NCBI GenBank assembly: GCA_045576735.1
Contig: JAZNGZ010000055.1
Span: 1-64,000, forward strand
Reading direction: 5' to 3'
Length of the DNA stretch: 64,000 nucleotides
From: RGIG4079 sp045576735
GTDB taxonomy: Bacteria > Bacteroidota > Bacteroidia > Bacteroidales > Muribaculaceae
Part shown: positions 17,224 through 25,797 of the stretch, piece after piece
Layout of the letters: every line of letters begins with the position of its first letter
Position numbering within the stretch: the stretch's first letter is position 1
Notes under the pieces: model-generated
What the model was told of the DNA's origin: nothing
Databases searched by the model: none
What the model saw: the letters and a program-made list of their open reading frames with translations, nothing else
Position numbers and translations under genes: made by a program

Positions 17224-18240
17224 TTATTTACCTTGGTAACCCGAAGATATAAACGATTGTTGATTCATATAGAAATCGGGACTAAGAAGTTGAGTAAGCG
17301 TTGTTTTGGGATTTTTATCGAGGTAGGTTTTTATGATTTTGTAACCGAAGTAACGACCTGCACGTCCTGGAGCATTCGCATTAATTTTTGTAGTGGCAGG
17401 ACTTGGTGACAATAGATTTTCCACATCGGATGGAGATGTTGAATATATCAATTTTTGCGACACAATTGTTTCCCATGCTTTTTGCTCGTTTTCTTCGAGC
17501 CATTTCAATTGTTCGTCGGTATAGCCAAGAGCTAATGCCAAAGAAGCGCCAGGCACCAATCGCATTTTTGCCTCAATCAACGCACCTTGATATAGCATAC
17601 GATTTAATAATGTTTCGGTTCCGGTAGGTGTAAATTGCAAAGAAGATGTTCCAATAAGCGCCTCTACAATATCATATGGTATATGTTTAGGTGTTTTAAC
17701 TTGTTTTACATATTCATGAAACCCTTTGTAGGCCTCGTGTTCACTTCCTAGATAATGATTCAACGAGAGAAGCATTGTGGTTGAATCAGGGATATATATT
17801 GATGTTTGACGATTGGACGACACAATCGCATATATGTCACACATTTTAATAGACGGCAACTCTTTGCCTAAGTTTTCAGAGATTCCACCAAGTAGATTTT
17901 CTAGTTCATCAAAATCAGAGTAAACATCTTGAACCGCCGGAGTAAATTGTTTTACTACATCGGAATTCATATATTTCACAAACGCCGAATCATCGGGATG
18001 TCCCATATTAAGCATAGTGTTTACAGCCGAAACACCTCGCGACAAAACAGAATCCTTCATCAGTGATTCATAAGAACCTTTTTGAGAACAGTCATATACA
18101 TCTTCATAAAAACGACACACCTTAAACGGAGTATAACTACCCACCGATGCACTTGTAGGAGATTTATCTGAAGAACCACATGAAGAAGTAACACACATTG
18201 TCACAATCGCAAATATAACCGGAGTAATTATTTTTTTCAT
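17224..18240 (-). CDS. GldB-like lipoprotein
   Basis: A 338-residue lipoprotein (signal ending TMCVTSSCG). The C-terminal half follows the pattern I know from GldB-family proteins. It runs TLLNRMLYQG, then LALALGYTDEQLKWLEENEQKAWETIVSQKLIYST. After that come NAPGRAGRYFGYKIIKTYLDKNP and a Leu-rich end. The centre reads IYIPDSTTMLLSLNHYLGSEHEAY, the GldB-like acidic patch. In Flavobacterium johnsoniae GldB is required for gliding, but homologues occur widely in non-gliding Bacteroidales, where the function is unknown. Residue-level assignment is from memory. It is monocistronic with a perfect -7 box. Confidence 0.68.
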   Translation of the reverse strand: MKKIITPVIFAIVTMCVTSSCGSSDKSPTSASVGSYTPFKVCRFYEDVYDCSQKGSYESLMKDSVLSRGVSAVNTMLNMGHPDDSAFVKYMNSDVVKQFTPAVQDVYSDFDELENLLGGISENLGKELPSIKMCDIYAIVSSNRQTSIYIPDSTTMLLSLNHYLGSEHEAYKGFHEYVKQVKTPKHIPYDIVEALIGTSSLQFTPTGTETLLNRMLYQGALIEAKMRLVPGASLALALGYTDEQLKWLEENEQKAWETIVSQKLIYSTSPSDVENLLSPSPATTKINANAPGRAGRYFGYKIIKTYLDKNPKTTLTQLLSPDFYMNQQSFISSGYQGK

Positions 18241-18275
18241 ATTAATTTGAATATTTCTATAGATTATTTATTTCG

Positions 18276-18283
18276 CAAAGTTA
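18276..18283 (-). promoter_or_regulatory. -7 box of the gldB-like gene
   Basis: The minus strand reads TAACTTTG, 35 nt upstream of the ATG. The region to the amidase promoter at 18389 is shared by the two divergent genes. Confidence 0.6.
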
Positions 18284-18388
18284 CAAGATTTTCAACAAAA
18301 AGCGCAAATTTATTTCCAAATTCGCATATATTTATTAATGTGTGGTTAAAAAAAAGTAAACAACAATGAAAAATCAAACGTTATTTCT

Positions 18389-18396
18389 TAAATTTG
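18389..18396 (+). promoter_or_regulatory. -7 box of the amidase gene
   Basis: TAAATTTG matches TAnnTTTG and lies 16 nt upstream of the ATG at 18413. Confidence 0.6.
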
Positions 18397-18412
18397 CAGT
18401 AATTTTATTAGA

Positions 18413-19669
18413 ATGAGAAAATTTTTCACCCAAATAAACTTCAAAACAATCGTTTTGCTCATATTTTTGCTGTCGACAATAACAATGTCGGCTCGCGATT
18501 TTGTGGTTGTAATCGATGCCGGACATGGAGGGCATGATGGTGGAGCCGTTGGAGTCTATGCAAAGGAAAAAGATATCAACTTAGCCGTTGCAAAAGCATT
18601 GGGCGAAAAAATTGATTCGGAATGCCCCAACGTAAAAGTAGTCTACACTCGAAGCACCGACAAATTTATCTCGCTCCAGCAACGTGCCAATATCGCAAAC
18701 AAAGCAGGAGGCGATTTATTTATCTCCATCCATGTCAACTCGGTTGATTATAACACTGCCGGTCGCGAAAAAGTATCGGGGGCATCGGTATTCACCCTCG
18801 GGCTTCACAAATCTGACGACAACCTTGCTGTAGCAAAACGCGAAAACTCGGTAATTAAGTTAGAAAAAGATTACTCTACAACATATAGCGGCTTTGACCC
18901 TCAATCAACTGAATCATATATCATTTTTGAAATGAACCAAAACAAACACATGCTTCAAAGCATAGAGTTTGCAGGCGCAGTACAAAAAGAATTGGTTAAA
19001 ACAGCCAAACGATCAGATAAAGGGATACGACAAGCCGGATTTTGGGTTTTGTGGGCTACAAGTATGCCTTCGGTATTAATCGAACTTGATTTCATCTGCA
19101 ACCCCACACAAGAAGAATTTCTATCTTCAAAAGCCGGCCAAGACAAACTCGCCACATCAATATTCAACGCATTTAAGAAATATCACTCCACTTATGCCAA
19201 ACTGATAAGTGAAGAAACCGAAGTAACTAAAAAGAGCACTAACAAAACTGTCACAAAAAAACAAACGCCCAAGAGTAAACAAAACAACTCTACAACCTCA
19301 ACAGAACAGAATCAAAATAAGTCAACAAAAAAGGGCAATAAAAAAGCCGCTGAGCCTAAAACACCTTCGGTTAAAAGTGAAAAAGTGCCTTCAATCAATA
19401 ATAAAGTGCCTTCAATCAATAATAATGTTGACACAGATAAAATAGTTTATCGCATTCAAATACTTATTAGCGACAAAGACCTTGACAACAATTCAAAATT
19501 ATTTAAAGGACTCACGCCGATTTGGAAATATCGCGATGGAAAAATATGGAAATATACTTACGAAGAAACCACATCATTTGATGAAGCAAAAAAAATGCTG
19601 AAGAAAGCCAAAGATAAATTCCCACAAGCATTTATCGTAAAATTCAAAAATGGCAAACGGATTAAATAA
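18413..19669 (+). CDS. N-acetylmuramoyl-L-alanine amidase with SPOR-like tail
   Basis: A 418-residue exported cell-wall amidase of the AmiC type, cutting the stem peptide from N-acetylmuramic acid during cell separation. A signal peptide (about 1-27, ending TMSA) is followed by the zinc amidase domain. FVVVIDAGHGGHDGG holds the first His, KEKDINLAVAKAL the Glu, and LFISIHVNSV the second His. The catalytic Glu is in PSVLIELDFICNP near residue 225. A Lys/Thr/Asn/Gln-rich linker (about 260-345) leads to a final domain starting DKIVYRIQILISDK. With its FDEAKKMLKKAK segment, this resembles a SPOR-type glycan-binding domain. mce/mlaD follows 47 nt downstream. Confidence 0.92.
   Translation: MRKFFTQINFKTIVLLIFLLSTITMSARDFVVVIDAGHGGHDGGAVGVYAKEKDINLAVAKALGEKIDSECPNVKVVYTRSTDKFISLQQRANIANKAGGDLFISIHVNSVDYNTAGREKVSGASVFTLGLHKSDDNLAVAKRENSVIKLEKDYSTTYSGFDPQSTESYIIFEMNQNKHMLQSIEFAGAVQKELVKTAKRSDKGIRQAGFWVLWATSMPSVLIELDFICNPTQEEFLSSKAGQDKLATSIFNAFKKYHSTYAKLISEETEVTKKSTNKTVTKKQTPKSKQNNSTTSTEQNQNKSTKKGNKKAAEPKTPSVKSEKVPSINNKVPSINNNVDTDKIVYRIQILISDKDLDNNSKLFKGLTPIWKYRDGKIWKYTYEETTSFDEAKKMLKKAKDKFPQAFIVKFKNGKRIK
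19382..19423 (+). repeat. Perfect 21-bp tandem duplication in the amidase linker
   Basis: Two identical 21-base units (19382-19402 and 19403-19423) encode KVPSINN twice in the disordered linker. The unit is in frame, so copy-number change alters linker length without disrupting the protein. Confidence 0.85.
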
Positions 19670-19716
19670 AATATTTACATTTAATAAAGATAAGATAATA
19701 AAAGAACATAAGAAAT

Positions 19717-20691
19717 ATGAAAAAATTATTTAGAAAAGAAGTAATTATCGGTGTATGCGTGGCAGTTGCCCTCGTCATATTATTTTGTGGCATCGAATTC
19801 CTTAAAGGCATAAACGTGTTCAAACCCGAAAACCATTACTACATCTCTTATACAAATGTAGCTGGACTTGACATTGCTTCGCCGGTTACTGTTAATGGAT
19901 TTAAAGTGGGACAAGTGCTCGACATTAAGTATGAATATGATAATCCCGGACATGTGGCGGTTGAGATAAGCCTTGACAAAGAATTAAAACTTCCCAAAGG
20001 AACTAAAGCCATTTTAGCTGCCGACCTACTCGGAACTGCATCTATCGTACTTGACATGGGTACCGACAAAGAATTTTACGCAGTGGGTAGTAAAATCGAA
20101 GGAGCAGTTCCTTCGGGATTAATGGACAATGTAACAAAAGAGGTATTGCCTCAAGTCACTGCTATTATCCCTAAAGTTGACACACTTCTAACGTCGGTAA
20201 ATACAATCGTTACCAATCCCGCAATATACACCTCAATTCAACGACTTGATGAAATAACTGCAAACCTTAGCGCAACTACAGCCAAACTAAATAATTTTGT
20301 GGGGTCATTACCTCCTATCGTTGGCAATGTCGAAGGTTTCACAGCTAACCTAAATACCATTTCCAACGACTTGGCATCGGTTTCAAAAGACCTCAAATCA
20401 CTACCAATCGATTCTACTATGAACAACATTGCCAATACTTCTTACAATCTACAAACATTAACAGGCAATCTTAATTATACCTTAAATGGTGTAAATACCA
20501 CTCTCGACGGGGTAAACACTACCGTCAATGGACTTAACACCGCTTTAAACAGCAAAGAGTCATCATTAGGATTATTAATGAACGACAATAGCCTATATCA
20601 CAACCTCAACGGAGCTGTCACTAATCTCGATTCACTTTTTATTGATATAAAGAAAAATCCCAAAAGATATATATCAATAAAAGTGTTTTAA
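19717..20691 (+). CDS. MlaD/Mce-family lipid-transport substrate-binding protein
   Basis: A 324-residue protein with one N-terminal membrane helix (about 8-28) and an Mce domain at roughly 38-118 (YYISYTNVAGLDIASPVTVNGFKVGQV...KGTKAILAADLLGTASIVLDMG). A long helical or beta-like periplasmic tail rich in Asn, Thr and Leu follows. Mce proteins form hexameric rings that carry phospholipids between membranes. The other Mla subunits are usually encoded elsewhere in Bacteroidota, and no ATPase or permease is adjacent here. The motif YTLNGVNTTLDGVNTTVNGLNTAL near residue 255 is a local repeat of a 7-8 residue unit. It is probably co-transcribed with the amidase (47 nt gap). Confidence 0.88.
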   Translation: MKKLFRKEVIIGVCVAVALVILFCGIEFLKGINVFKPENHYYISYTNVAGLDIASPVTVNGFKVGQVLDIKYEYDNPGHVAVEISLDKELKLPKGTKAILAADLLGTASIVLDMGTDKEFYAVGSKIEGAVPSGLMDNVTKEVLPQVTAIIPKVDTLLTSVNTIVTNPAIYTSIQRLDEITANLSATTAKLNNFVGSLPPIVGNVEGFTANLNTISNDLASVSKDLKSLPIDSTMNNIANTSYNLQTLTGNLNYTLNGVNTTLDGVNTTVNGLNTALNSKESSLGLLMNDNSLYHNLNGAVTNLDSLFIDIKKNPKRYISIKVF

Positions 20692-21036
20692 ATAGAACAA
20701 AAAGTCTATTTAGAATATTTCTAAATAACAAAAATATGAGTCGATAAATCTAAATGCTTATTAAGACTAAGATTTATCGACTTATCATTTAATTTAAACA
20801 TAAATAAACTGTATACAACAAGGTGCATACATATATTGCAACACTATGTAAATCACCAATATAATCAACTAAAGCTAAAGTCCTTCTTTAACTAAAAAGC
20901 TAGTATTTTCATAAATAACTGAAATTCAGTACACTTACAAACTACTTATAAAATCCAAATATTTTCTTAATTGTTTTTATAAAAAAAAAAACTCAACTTT
21001 GTATTGAAAAAGTTTGCCTAAACTACATTAAAATCA
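20692..21036. other. Intergenic region upstream of dnaA
   Basis: 345 AT-rich bases. A terminator for the mce gene lies at 20739-20782. A run of eleven A is followed by CAACTTTG (about 20994-21001), a one-mismatch -7 box for dnaA. I see no cluster of TTATCCACA-type DnaA boxes, so no origin can be supported here. Confidence 0.5.
20739..20782 (+). terminator. Terminator after the amidase-mce operon
   Basis: A perfect 13-bp stem, AGTCGATAAATCT (20739-20751) with its complement (20770-20782), has an 18-base loop. A moderately T-rich tail (TATCATTTAATTT) follows. Confidence 0.65.
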
Positions 21037-22419
21037 ATGGAAAAGACTCATGAACAATTGTGGGGAAATTGCCTTGAATTTATTAAGGATAATATCCCCG
21101 CCGAACAATACGACGCCTGGTTTAAAGACATAACCTCGTTAAGTTTCAAGGATGGAGTACTCGAACTCCTCGTACCATCATCTTATTTTGTAGAGCAACT
21201 CGAAAACCGCTACTACAAAATCATTGCCATGGCATTACGCAAATTCTATGGCAACAATGCGCAACTATACTATAGTTTCAACCAGGTACGCAACGAACCT
21301 TCTACCGGCGTCAAAATGAAGAGTTCCAACCCTAGCCCTGCAGTCTCAAACCAACCTACAATACCGGCAAACCCTTTTCAACAACAACCAATTGAAGATA
21401 TCGACTCACAACTAAACCCTCGATACAACTTCGAGAACTATTGTGGTAGCAATAGCAACAAAATTGCCCTCACAATAGGTGAAGCCATTGCAACAAACCC
21501 CAAATGCAGGACCTTCAACCCATTATTCATATTTGGACCATCGGGAGTCGGCAAAACTCACCTCATTCAAGCAATTGGCATACGCATAAAAGAGACATGC
21601 CCTCAAACAAGAGTATTATACGTAACAGCTCGTTTATTTGAGAGCCAATACACTGCGGCTGTTTCACGAGGTAAAATCAATGAGTTCATCAACTTCTATC
21701 AAAGTATCGACACATTAATAATTGACGATATACAAGATTTGATTGGAAAACAGAGAACCCAAAACACCTTCTTCCACATATTCAACCACTTACATCAAAA
21801 CCAAAAACAATTAATCCTATCAAGCGATTGTTGCCCATCTCAAATGGAAGGAATGGAGGCTCGACTATTGTCTCGCTTCAAATGGGGAATGACTGCCGAG
21901 CTCGAACGCCCTGACTTCGAATTGCGCAAAGGCGTACTCACCCAAAAAGCCGAACAAGATGGCCTTGCGATACCCGAAGAAGTACTCGACTTTATCGCCA
22001 CAAACGTGACTGATAGCATTCGAGAACTCGAAGGTATTGTAGTTTCATTAATGGCACATGCAACTGTTTTGAATCAAGATATTACAATCGACTTGGCCCG
22101 CAACGTTCTTGCCAATGCCATCAAAGTAAATAAACGACAAATCAACTTTGAAATGATTACTCAAGAGGTTTGTTCTTACTACCAAATCGACCCTGACCAA
22201 ATCTTTACAAAGACTCGTAAACGCGAAATTTCCGACGCACGACAAATGATTATGTACTTGTCCAAGAAATTAGCAAAAATGCCATTAACTGCAATAGGCA
22301 CCCGCTTATCTCGCACCCATGCAACAGTTCTACACGCTTGCAACAACATCGACGAGCGACTTGCTTTCGAAAAACAACTACAAGCCGACGTAAAGAAAAT
22401 TGAAGAAACTCTAAAATGA
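21037..22419 (+). CDS. dnaA: Chromosomal replication initiator protein DnaA
   Basis: A 460-residue AAA+ initiator. Domain I (about 1-80) starts LWGNCLEFIKDNIPAEQYDAWF. A short Pro/Gln/Asn-rich domain II runs to about 125. The AAA+ domain carries Walker A FGPSGVGKTHL near residue 170, Walker B LIIDDIQDLIG, and an Arg finger region in EARLLSRFKWGM. Domain IV ends with ISDARQMIMYLSKKL and the DnaA-box-reading helix SRTHATVLHACNNI. All are intact. It stands alone, flanked by terminators on both sides, and is not next to dnaN or an evident origin, as is common in this phylum. Confidence 0.97.
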   Translation: MEKTHEQLWGNCLEFIKDNIPAEQYDAWFKDITSLSFKDGVLELLVPSSYFVEQLENRYYKIIAMALRKFYGNNAQLYYSFNQVRNEPSTGVKMKSSNPSPAVSNQPTIPANPFQQQPIEDIDSQLNPRYNFENYCGSNSNKIALTIGEAIATNPKCRTFNPLFIFGPSGVGKTHLIQAIGIRIKETCPQTRVLYVTARLFESQYTAAVSRGKINEFINFYQSIDTLIIDDIQDLIGKQRTQNTFFHIFNHLHQNQKQLILSSDCCPSQMEGMEARLLSRFKWGMTAELERPDFELRKGVLTQKAEQDGLAIPEEVLDFIATNVTDSIRELEGIVVSLMAHATVLNQDITIDLARNVLANAIKVNKRQINFEMITQEVCSYYQIDPDQIFTKTRKREISDARQMIMYLSKKLAKMPLTAIGTRLSRTHATVLHACNNIDERLAFEKQLQADVKKIEETLK

Positions 22420-22434
22420 TTAATAATCAAACGA

Positions 22435-22479
22435 CTAAAAAGGCAACGTTAAACTCATTCTTTAATGTCGCCTTTTTAG
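22435..22479. terminator. Terminator after dnaA
   Basis: CTAAAAAGGC (22435-22444) pairs with GCCTTTTTAG (22470-22479). The A-rich left arm and T-rich right arm make it a plausible rho-independent terminator in both directions. Confidence 0.75.
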
Positions 22480-22551
22480 TTATGCCCACTATTTGCAACT
22501 TAAGTGCTTAGAGATCATCACACCTATTAACCTCTTTTATACACCACAAGA

Positions 22552-22581
22552 TTGCCGATTGATTTATTATTATTAAATTTG
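22552..22581 (+). promoter_or_regulatory. Promoter of the flippase-NfeD-kdsB operon
   Basis: TAAATTTG at 22574-22581 matches the -7 box, with TTG at 22552-22554 at a spacing of 19. Because the box lies downstream of the first possible TTG codon at 22552, translation must begin later, at the ATG 22606. Confidence 0.65.
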
Positions 22582-22605
22582 CGTAAATGTTCTGAACAAC
22601 CACGC

Positions 22606-23649
22606 ATGAAAGAAGCATTAAAAACTATAGCAAAAATTTTATTACCTATTGCAATAGGCATAGGGGTATTTGTGTGGTTGTTTAGTGGCGAATTTAGCAT
22701 CGATATCTTTAAGCAAATCAATTTTGACAGCAGATTAATAATTGCATTAGTATTTGCAATACTTTTTGTTGTGGGACGCGACTGGGGAATGTGCTGGAGA
22801 TTTGTCACACTTACCGATAGAACACTATCATGGCAACGCTCACTTAAAGTCACCATGTTATGCGAATTCACCTCCACCATCACCCCTACTTCTGTAGGCG
22901 GAGGAGCTTTAAGTATGATATTTCTCAATCGTGAAGGCATAAACTGGGGGCGTGCTACAACGATTACAATGATTACTCTATTTCTCGACGAGCTATTCTT
23001 TGTGATTACTTGCCCCATTGTAATTTTATTATTCCCCGACGACGCTCTATTTGGGTTTACCACAAGTGAATTTTCACAAGGGCTAAAACTGATATTTTGG
23101 ATAATATATATCGCCATTACCATATGGACTGCGCTATTATATTTTGGCATAATAGCAAAACCTCATGCCGTAAAAAATATCTTAATGAAGATTTTTTCAT
23201 GGCGGCCATTAAGCCGATGGCGTAAATCCATGAAAGAAATGAGTGATAATATGTTATCAACATCAATCGAAATTAAAACTCGAAGTAAAAAATGGTGGGG
23301 AAAGGCATTTGCTGCTACAGCAATATCATGGCTATCGCGCTATCTTCTTGTCAACGCACTCTTTTGGGGATTATACCCTGCTGCTGATCAATTAATCGTA
23401 TTGGCTCGACAATTTATTGTGTGGGCGATTTTGATGGTTAGTCCAACCCCCGGAGGCAGTGGCGTGAGCGAATATCTATTCACCGAATATTATGGCGACA
23501 TGATTACAGGGGGAGTAATGGTGATGATTCTCGCATTATTATGGCGAGTTTTGAGTTATTATATATACCTCCTAATAGGCACATTCATGATGCCATCATT
23601 CCTTGCTGCTAAGAAAATCGAAAAACAAACCAAAAACAATAAATTATGA
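22606..23649 (+). CDS. Flippase-like membrane protein (UPF0104 / LPG-synthase transmembrane family)
   Basis: A 347-residue integral membrane protein with about seven or eight predicted helices. It has the family pattern RDWGMCWRFVTLTDRTLSWQRSLKVTMLCEFTSTITPTSVGGGALSMIFLNREGI, in which PTSVGGG and the later SPTPGGSGVSEYLFTEYYG are the conserved signatures. Relatives include the flippase half of MprF and proteins of glycolipid or hopanoid export. The substrate here is unknown. The N-terminus MKEALKTIAKILLPIAIG was chosen because the promoter box excludes the earlier TTG. It overlaps nfeD by 4 nt (stop and start share ATGA) and heads an operon including kdsB, which fits an envelope lipid role. 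Confidence 0.82.
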   Translation: MKEALKTIAKILLPIAIGIGVFVWLFSGEFSIDIFKQINFDSRLIIALVFAILFVVGRDWGMCWRFVTLTDRTLSWQRSLKVTMLCEFTSTITPTSVGGGALSMIFLNREGINWGRATTITMITLFLDELFFVITCPIVILLFPDDALFGFTTSEFSQGLKLIFWIIYIAITIWTALLYFGIIAKPHAVKNILMKIFSWRPLSRWRKSMKEMSDNMLSTSIEIKTRSKKWWGKAFAATAISWLSRYLLVNALFWGLYPAADQLIVLARQFIVWAILMVSPTPGGSGVSEYLFTEYYGDMITGGVMVMILALLWRVLSYYIYLLIGTFMMPSFLAAKKIEKQTKNNKL

Positions 23650-25019
23650 GAAAAAAAATTAGTCTATTACTAAGTCTTATCATAGCAATTGCCATAGGGG
23701 CACATGCTACTGACTCTAAAGTATATGTTTTGCCTATAAATGATGAGATAGGCTCTATGACATGGCAACACACAAAAAGAGCTTGCGAAGAGGCAAAATC
23801 ACTTAATGCCGCTGTGATGCTTGTCCACCTCAACACTTATGGTGGCACATTGCAACATGCCGATTCTATCAGAACAGCTCTCCTCAACTATCCAGGCACA
23901 ACAATAGCATTTATTGACAACAATGCCGCATCGGCAGGCGCGCTCATAGCCATCGCTTGCGACTCGATATATATGCAAAAAGGTGCAAGTATGGGAGCCG
24001 CTACTGTTGTCAACCAAAATGCTGAAGCTATGCCCGATAAATATCAATCGTATATGCGCTCAATTATGCGATCTACAGCCGAAAGCCATGGCAAAAAAAT
24101 CAACCCAACCGACTCTTCCGAAACATGGCATCGAGATCCTTTGATTGCCGAAGCAATGGTTGATAGCCGCATTGTTGTTCCCGGGCTTATCGATTCAACA
24201 AAAGTACTTACATTCACAACATCCGAGGCCATTAAATGGGGTTATTGTGAGGGAGAAGCCTCTTCAATCGATGAGGTGTTGAAACAAGCGAATATAGCGC
24301 AACCTACAATCTCTACTTTTGAGCCCAGTTTCACCGATTGGCTTATAGGATTTTTTTCTAACCCTGCCGTTCAGGCTATATTGGTAATGTTTATTGTAGG
24401 AGGTATATACTTCGAATTACAGAGTCCCGGGCTCGGATTTCCTACTGTTGCGGCTATAGTTTCGGCAGTGCTTTACTTCTTGCCACTCTACATCACAGGC
24501 ATAGCAGCAAGCTGGATTATCATCTTATTTGTCATTGGACTTATATTAGTGTTACTTGAAATATTTGTAATTCCCGGCACGGGTATTACCGGCATTTTAG
24601 GAGGAGTGGCAATCTTCATTGCCTTGGTGGGAGGTTTAGCCGATAGCTTCTCCGGCCATAGTCTCACAATAGGCGATTTATGGGAAGCAATTCTTATTGT
24701 TTCGATTGGATTAGTGTTAGGTATCGTGCTGATATTCTATCTCACCTCTCGACACGGGCCAAAATTCATCACTCGACACTCTGAACTACAACACTCACAA
24801 CGTGTTGAGGAAGGATATATTGGTGTTGATTCTTCGCTATCAAAACATATAGGAGTTACAGCAATTGCCACTACCGATATGCGTCCAGGCGGCAAAATTG
24901 AGATTGATAATGAAACCTACGATGCAGTAGCATTAAAAGGCAACTTCATTGCTGCCGGCACAACTGTTATAGTTGAAAAATTTGAAAACAGCCAATTATA
25001 CGTAACAATAAAGAAATAA
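23646..25019 (+). CDS. NfeD-family membrane serine protease
   Basis: A 457-residue protein with a signal peptide (about 1-21, ending AHA). A ClpP/SppA-like domain (about 24-215) follows, with the nucleophile Ser in NNAASAGALIAIACD near residue 100 and GTGITGILGG-type glycines further on. Next come four or five membrane helices (about 230-360), and a C-terminal OB-fold NfeD domain starts near 385 (VEEGYIGVDSSLSKHIGVTAIATTDMRPGGKIEI). Such proteins work with SPFH/stomatin partners in membrane quality control; no stomatin gene is adjacent. It is translationally coupled to the flippase by an ATGA overlap and lies 6 nt before kdsB. Confidence 0.9.
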   Translation: MRKKISLLLSLIIAIAIGAHATDSKVYVLPINDEIGSMTWQHTKRACEEAKSLNAAVMLVHLNTYGGTLQHADSIRTALLNYPGTTIAFIDNNAASAGALIAIACDSIYMQKGASMGAATVVNQNAEAMPDKYQSYMRSIMRSTAESHGKKINPTDSSETWHRDPLIAEAMVDSRIVVPGLIDSTKVLTFTTSEAIKWGYCEGEASSIDEVLKQANIAQPTISTFEPSFTDWLIGFFSNPAVQAILVMFIVGGIYFELQSPGLGFPTVAAIVSAVLYFLPLYITGIAASWIIILFVIGLILVLLEIFVIPGTGITGILGGVAIFIALVGGLADSFSGHSLTIGDLWEAILIVSIGLVLGIVLIFYLTSRHGPKFITRHSELQHSQRVEEGYIGVDSSLSKHIGVTAIATTDMRPGGKIEIDNETYDAVALKGNFIAAGTTVIVEKFENSQLYVTIKK

Positions 25020-25025
25020 TATATA

Positions 25026-25793
25026 ATGGATAAAAAATTGAAATTTATAGGAATAATCCCCGCTCGATATGCCTCTACCCGCTTTCCTGGCAAACCTCTT
25101 GCCGATATTTGTGGTAAGTCAATGATTGAACGTGTGTATATCCAAGCCCACAAAGAGCTTGAAAACGTGGCTGTGGCAACCGACGACCAACGTATCGCCG
25201 AAGCCGTAAAGGCCTTTGGTGGAAATGTGGTAATGACCTCCACCGAGCATCGTAGCGGCACTGACCGATGTTTTGAGGCATATAACAATCTCAAAAGCGA
25301 TGCCGATGTAATCATCAACATTCAAGGAGATGAGCCTTTCATTGACCCTTCGCAAATCGCTGCGGTAAAAGAGTGCTTCAACTCAGCCGAAACCCAAATA
25401 GCAACATTGGTACGTAAATTCGACCCATCAAAAGGGTTTGAAGCCTTATTTGACAGCAACACGCCCAAGGTAGTGTTTGACAACGATATGAATGCAATAT
25501 ATTTCAGCCGATCAATCATTCCATATGTAAGAAATTACGAATGGAAAGAGTGGATTAACAACGTGGACTTCTTCACACATGTGGGCATGTATGCCTATCG
25601 GGCATCAGTTCTCGGAGAGATTACTCAACTCCCGCAATCATCACTTGAATTGGCTGAGTCGCTTGAACAATTACGTTGGGTGCAAAACGGCTATAAGATA
25701 AAAGTAGGCATCACCGATTGCCCAACTATAGGCATCGACACTCCCGCTGACCTCGAAGTTGCTCGAACTCTATGTGAATCGCTTAATATCTAA
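25026..25793 (+). CDS. kdsB: 3-deoxy-manno-octulosonate cytidylyltransferase
   Basis: A 255-residue enzyme making CMP-Kdo from CTP and Kdo, the activated sugar for the LPS inner core. The CTP-binding IPARYASTRFPGKPLADICGKSMIERVY lies at the N-terminus. STEHRSGTDRC, the metal-binding NIQGDEPFIDP near residue 100, and HVGMYAYRASVL near 180 are intact, as is LEQLRWVQNGYKI near the end. Length is standard. It sits 6 nt after nfeD and 4 nt before an M16-like gene. The operon joins LPS sugar activation with a flippase-like protein and an envelope protease. Confidence 0.96.
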   Translation: MDKKLKFIGIIPARYASTRFPGKPLADICGKSMIERVYIQAHKELENVAVATDDQRIAEAVKAFGGNVVMTSTEHRSGTDRCFEAYNNLKSDADVIINIQGDEPFIDPSQIAAVKECFNSAETQIATLVRKFDPSKGFEALFDSNTPKVVFDNDMNAIYFSRSIIPYVRNYEWKEWINNVDFFTHVGMYAYRASVLGEITQLPQSSLELAESLEQLRWVQNGYKIKVGITDCPTIGIDTPADLEVARTLCESLNI

Positions 25794-25797
25794 ACAA

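Noticed and set aside
20692..21036. Possible replication origin beside dnaA
   Set aside because: No cluster of DnaA boxes or AT-repeat unit was seen, and dnaN is not adjacent.
22552..22605. N-terminal extension of the flippase-like protein from a TTG codon
   Set aside because: The -7 box lies downstream of this codon, so it would not be transcribed.
22527..23150. Minus-strand open frame of 207 codons
   Set aside because: It lies opposite the flippase-like gene, has no recognisable domain, and the plus-strand gene has promoter, conserved motifs and operon context.
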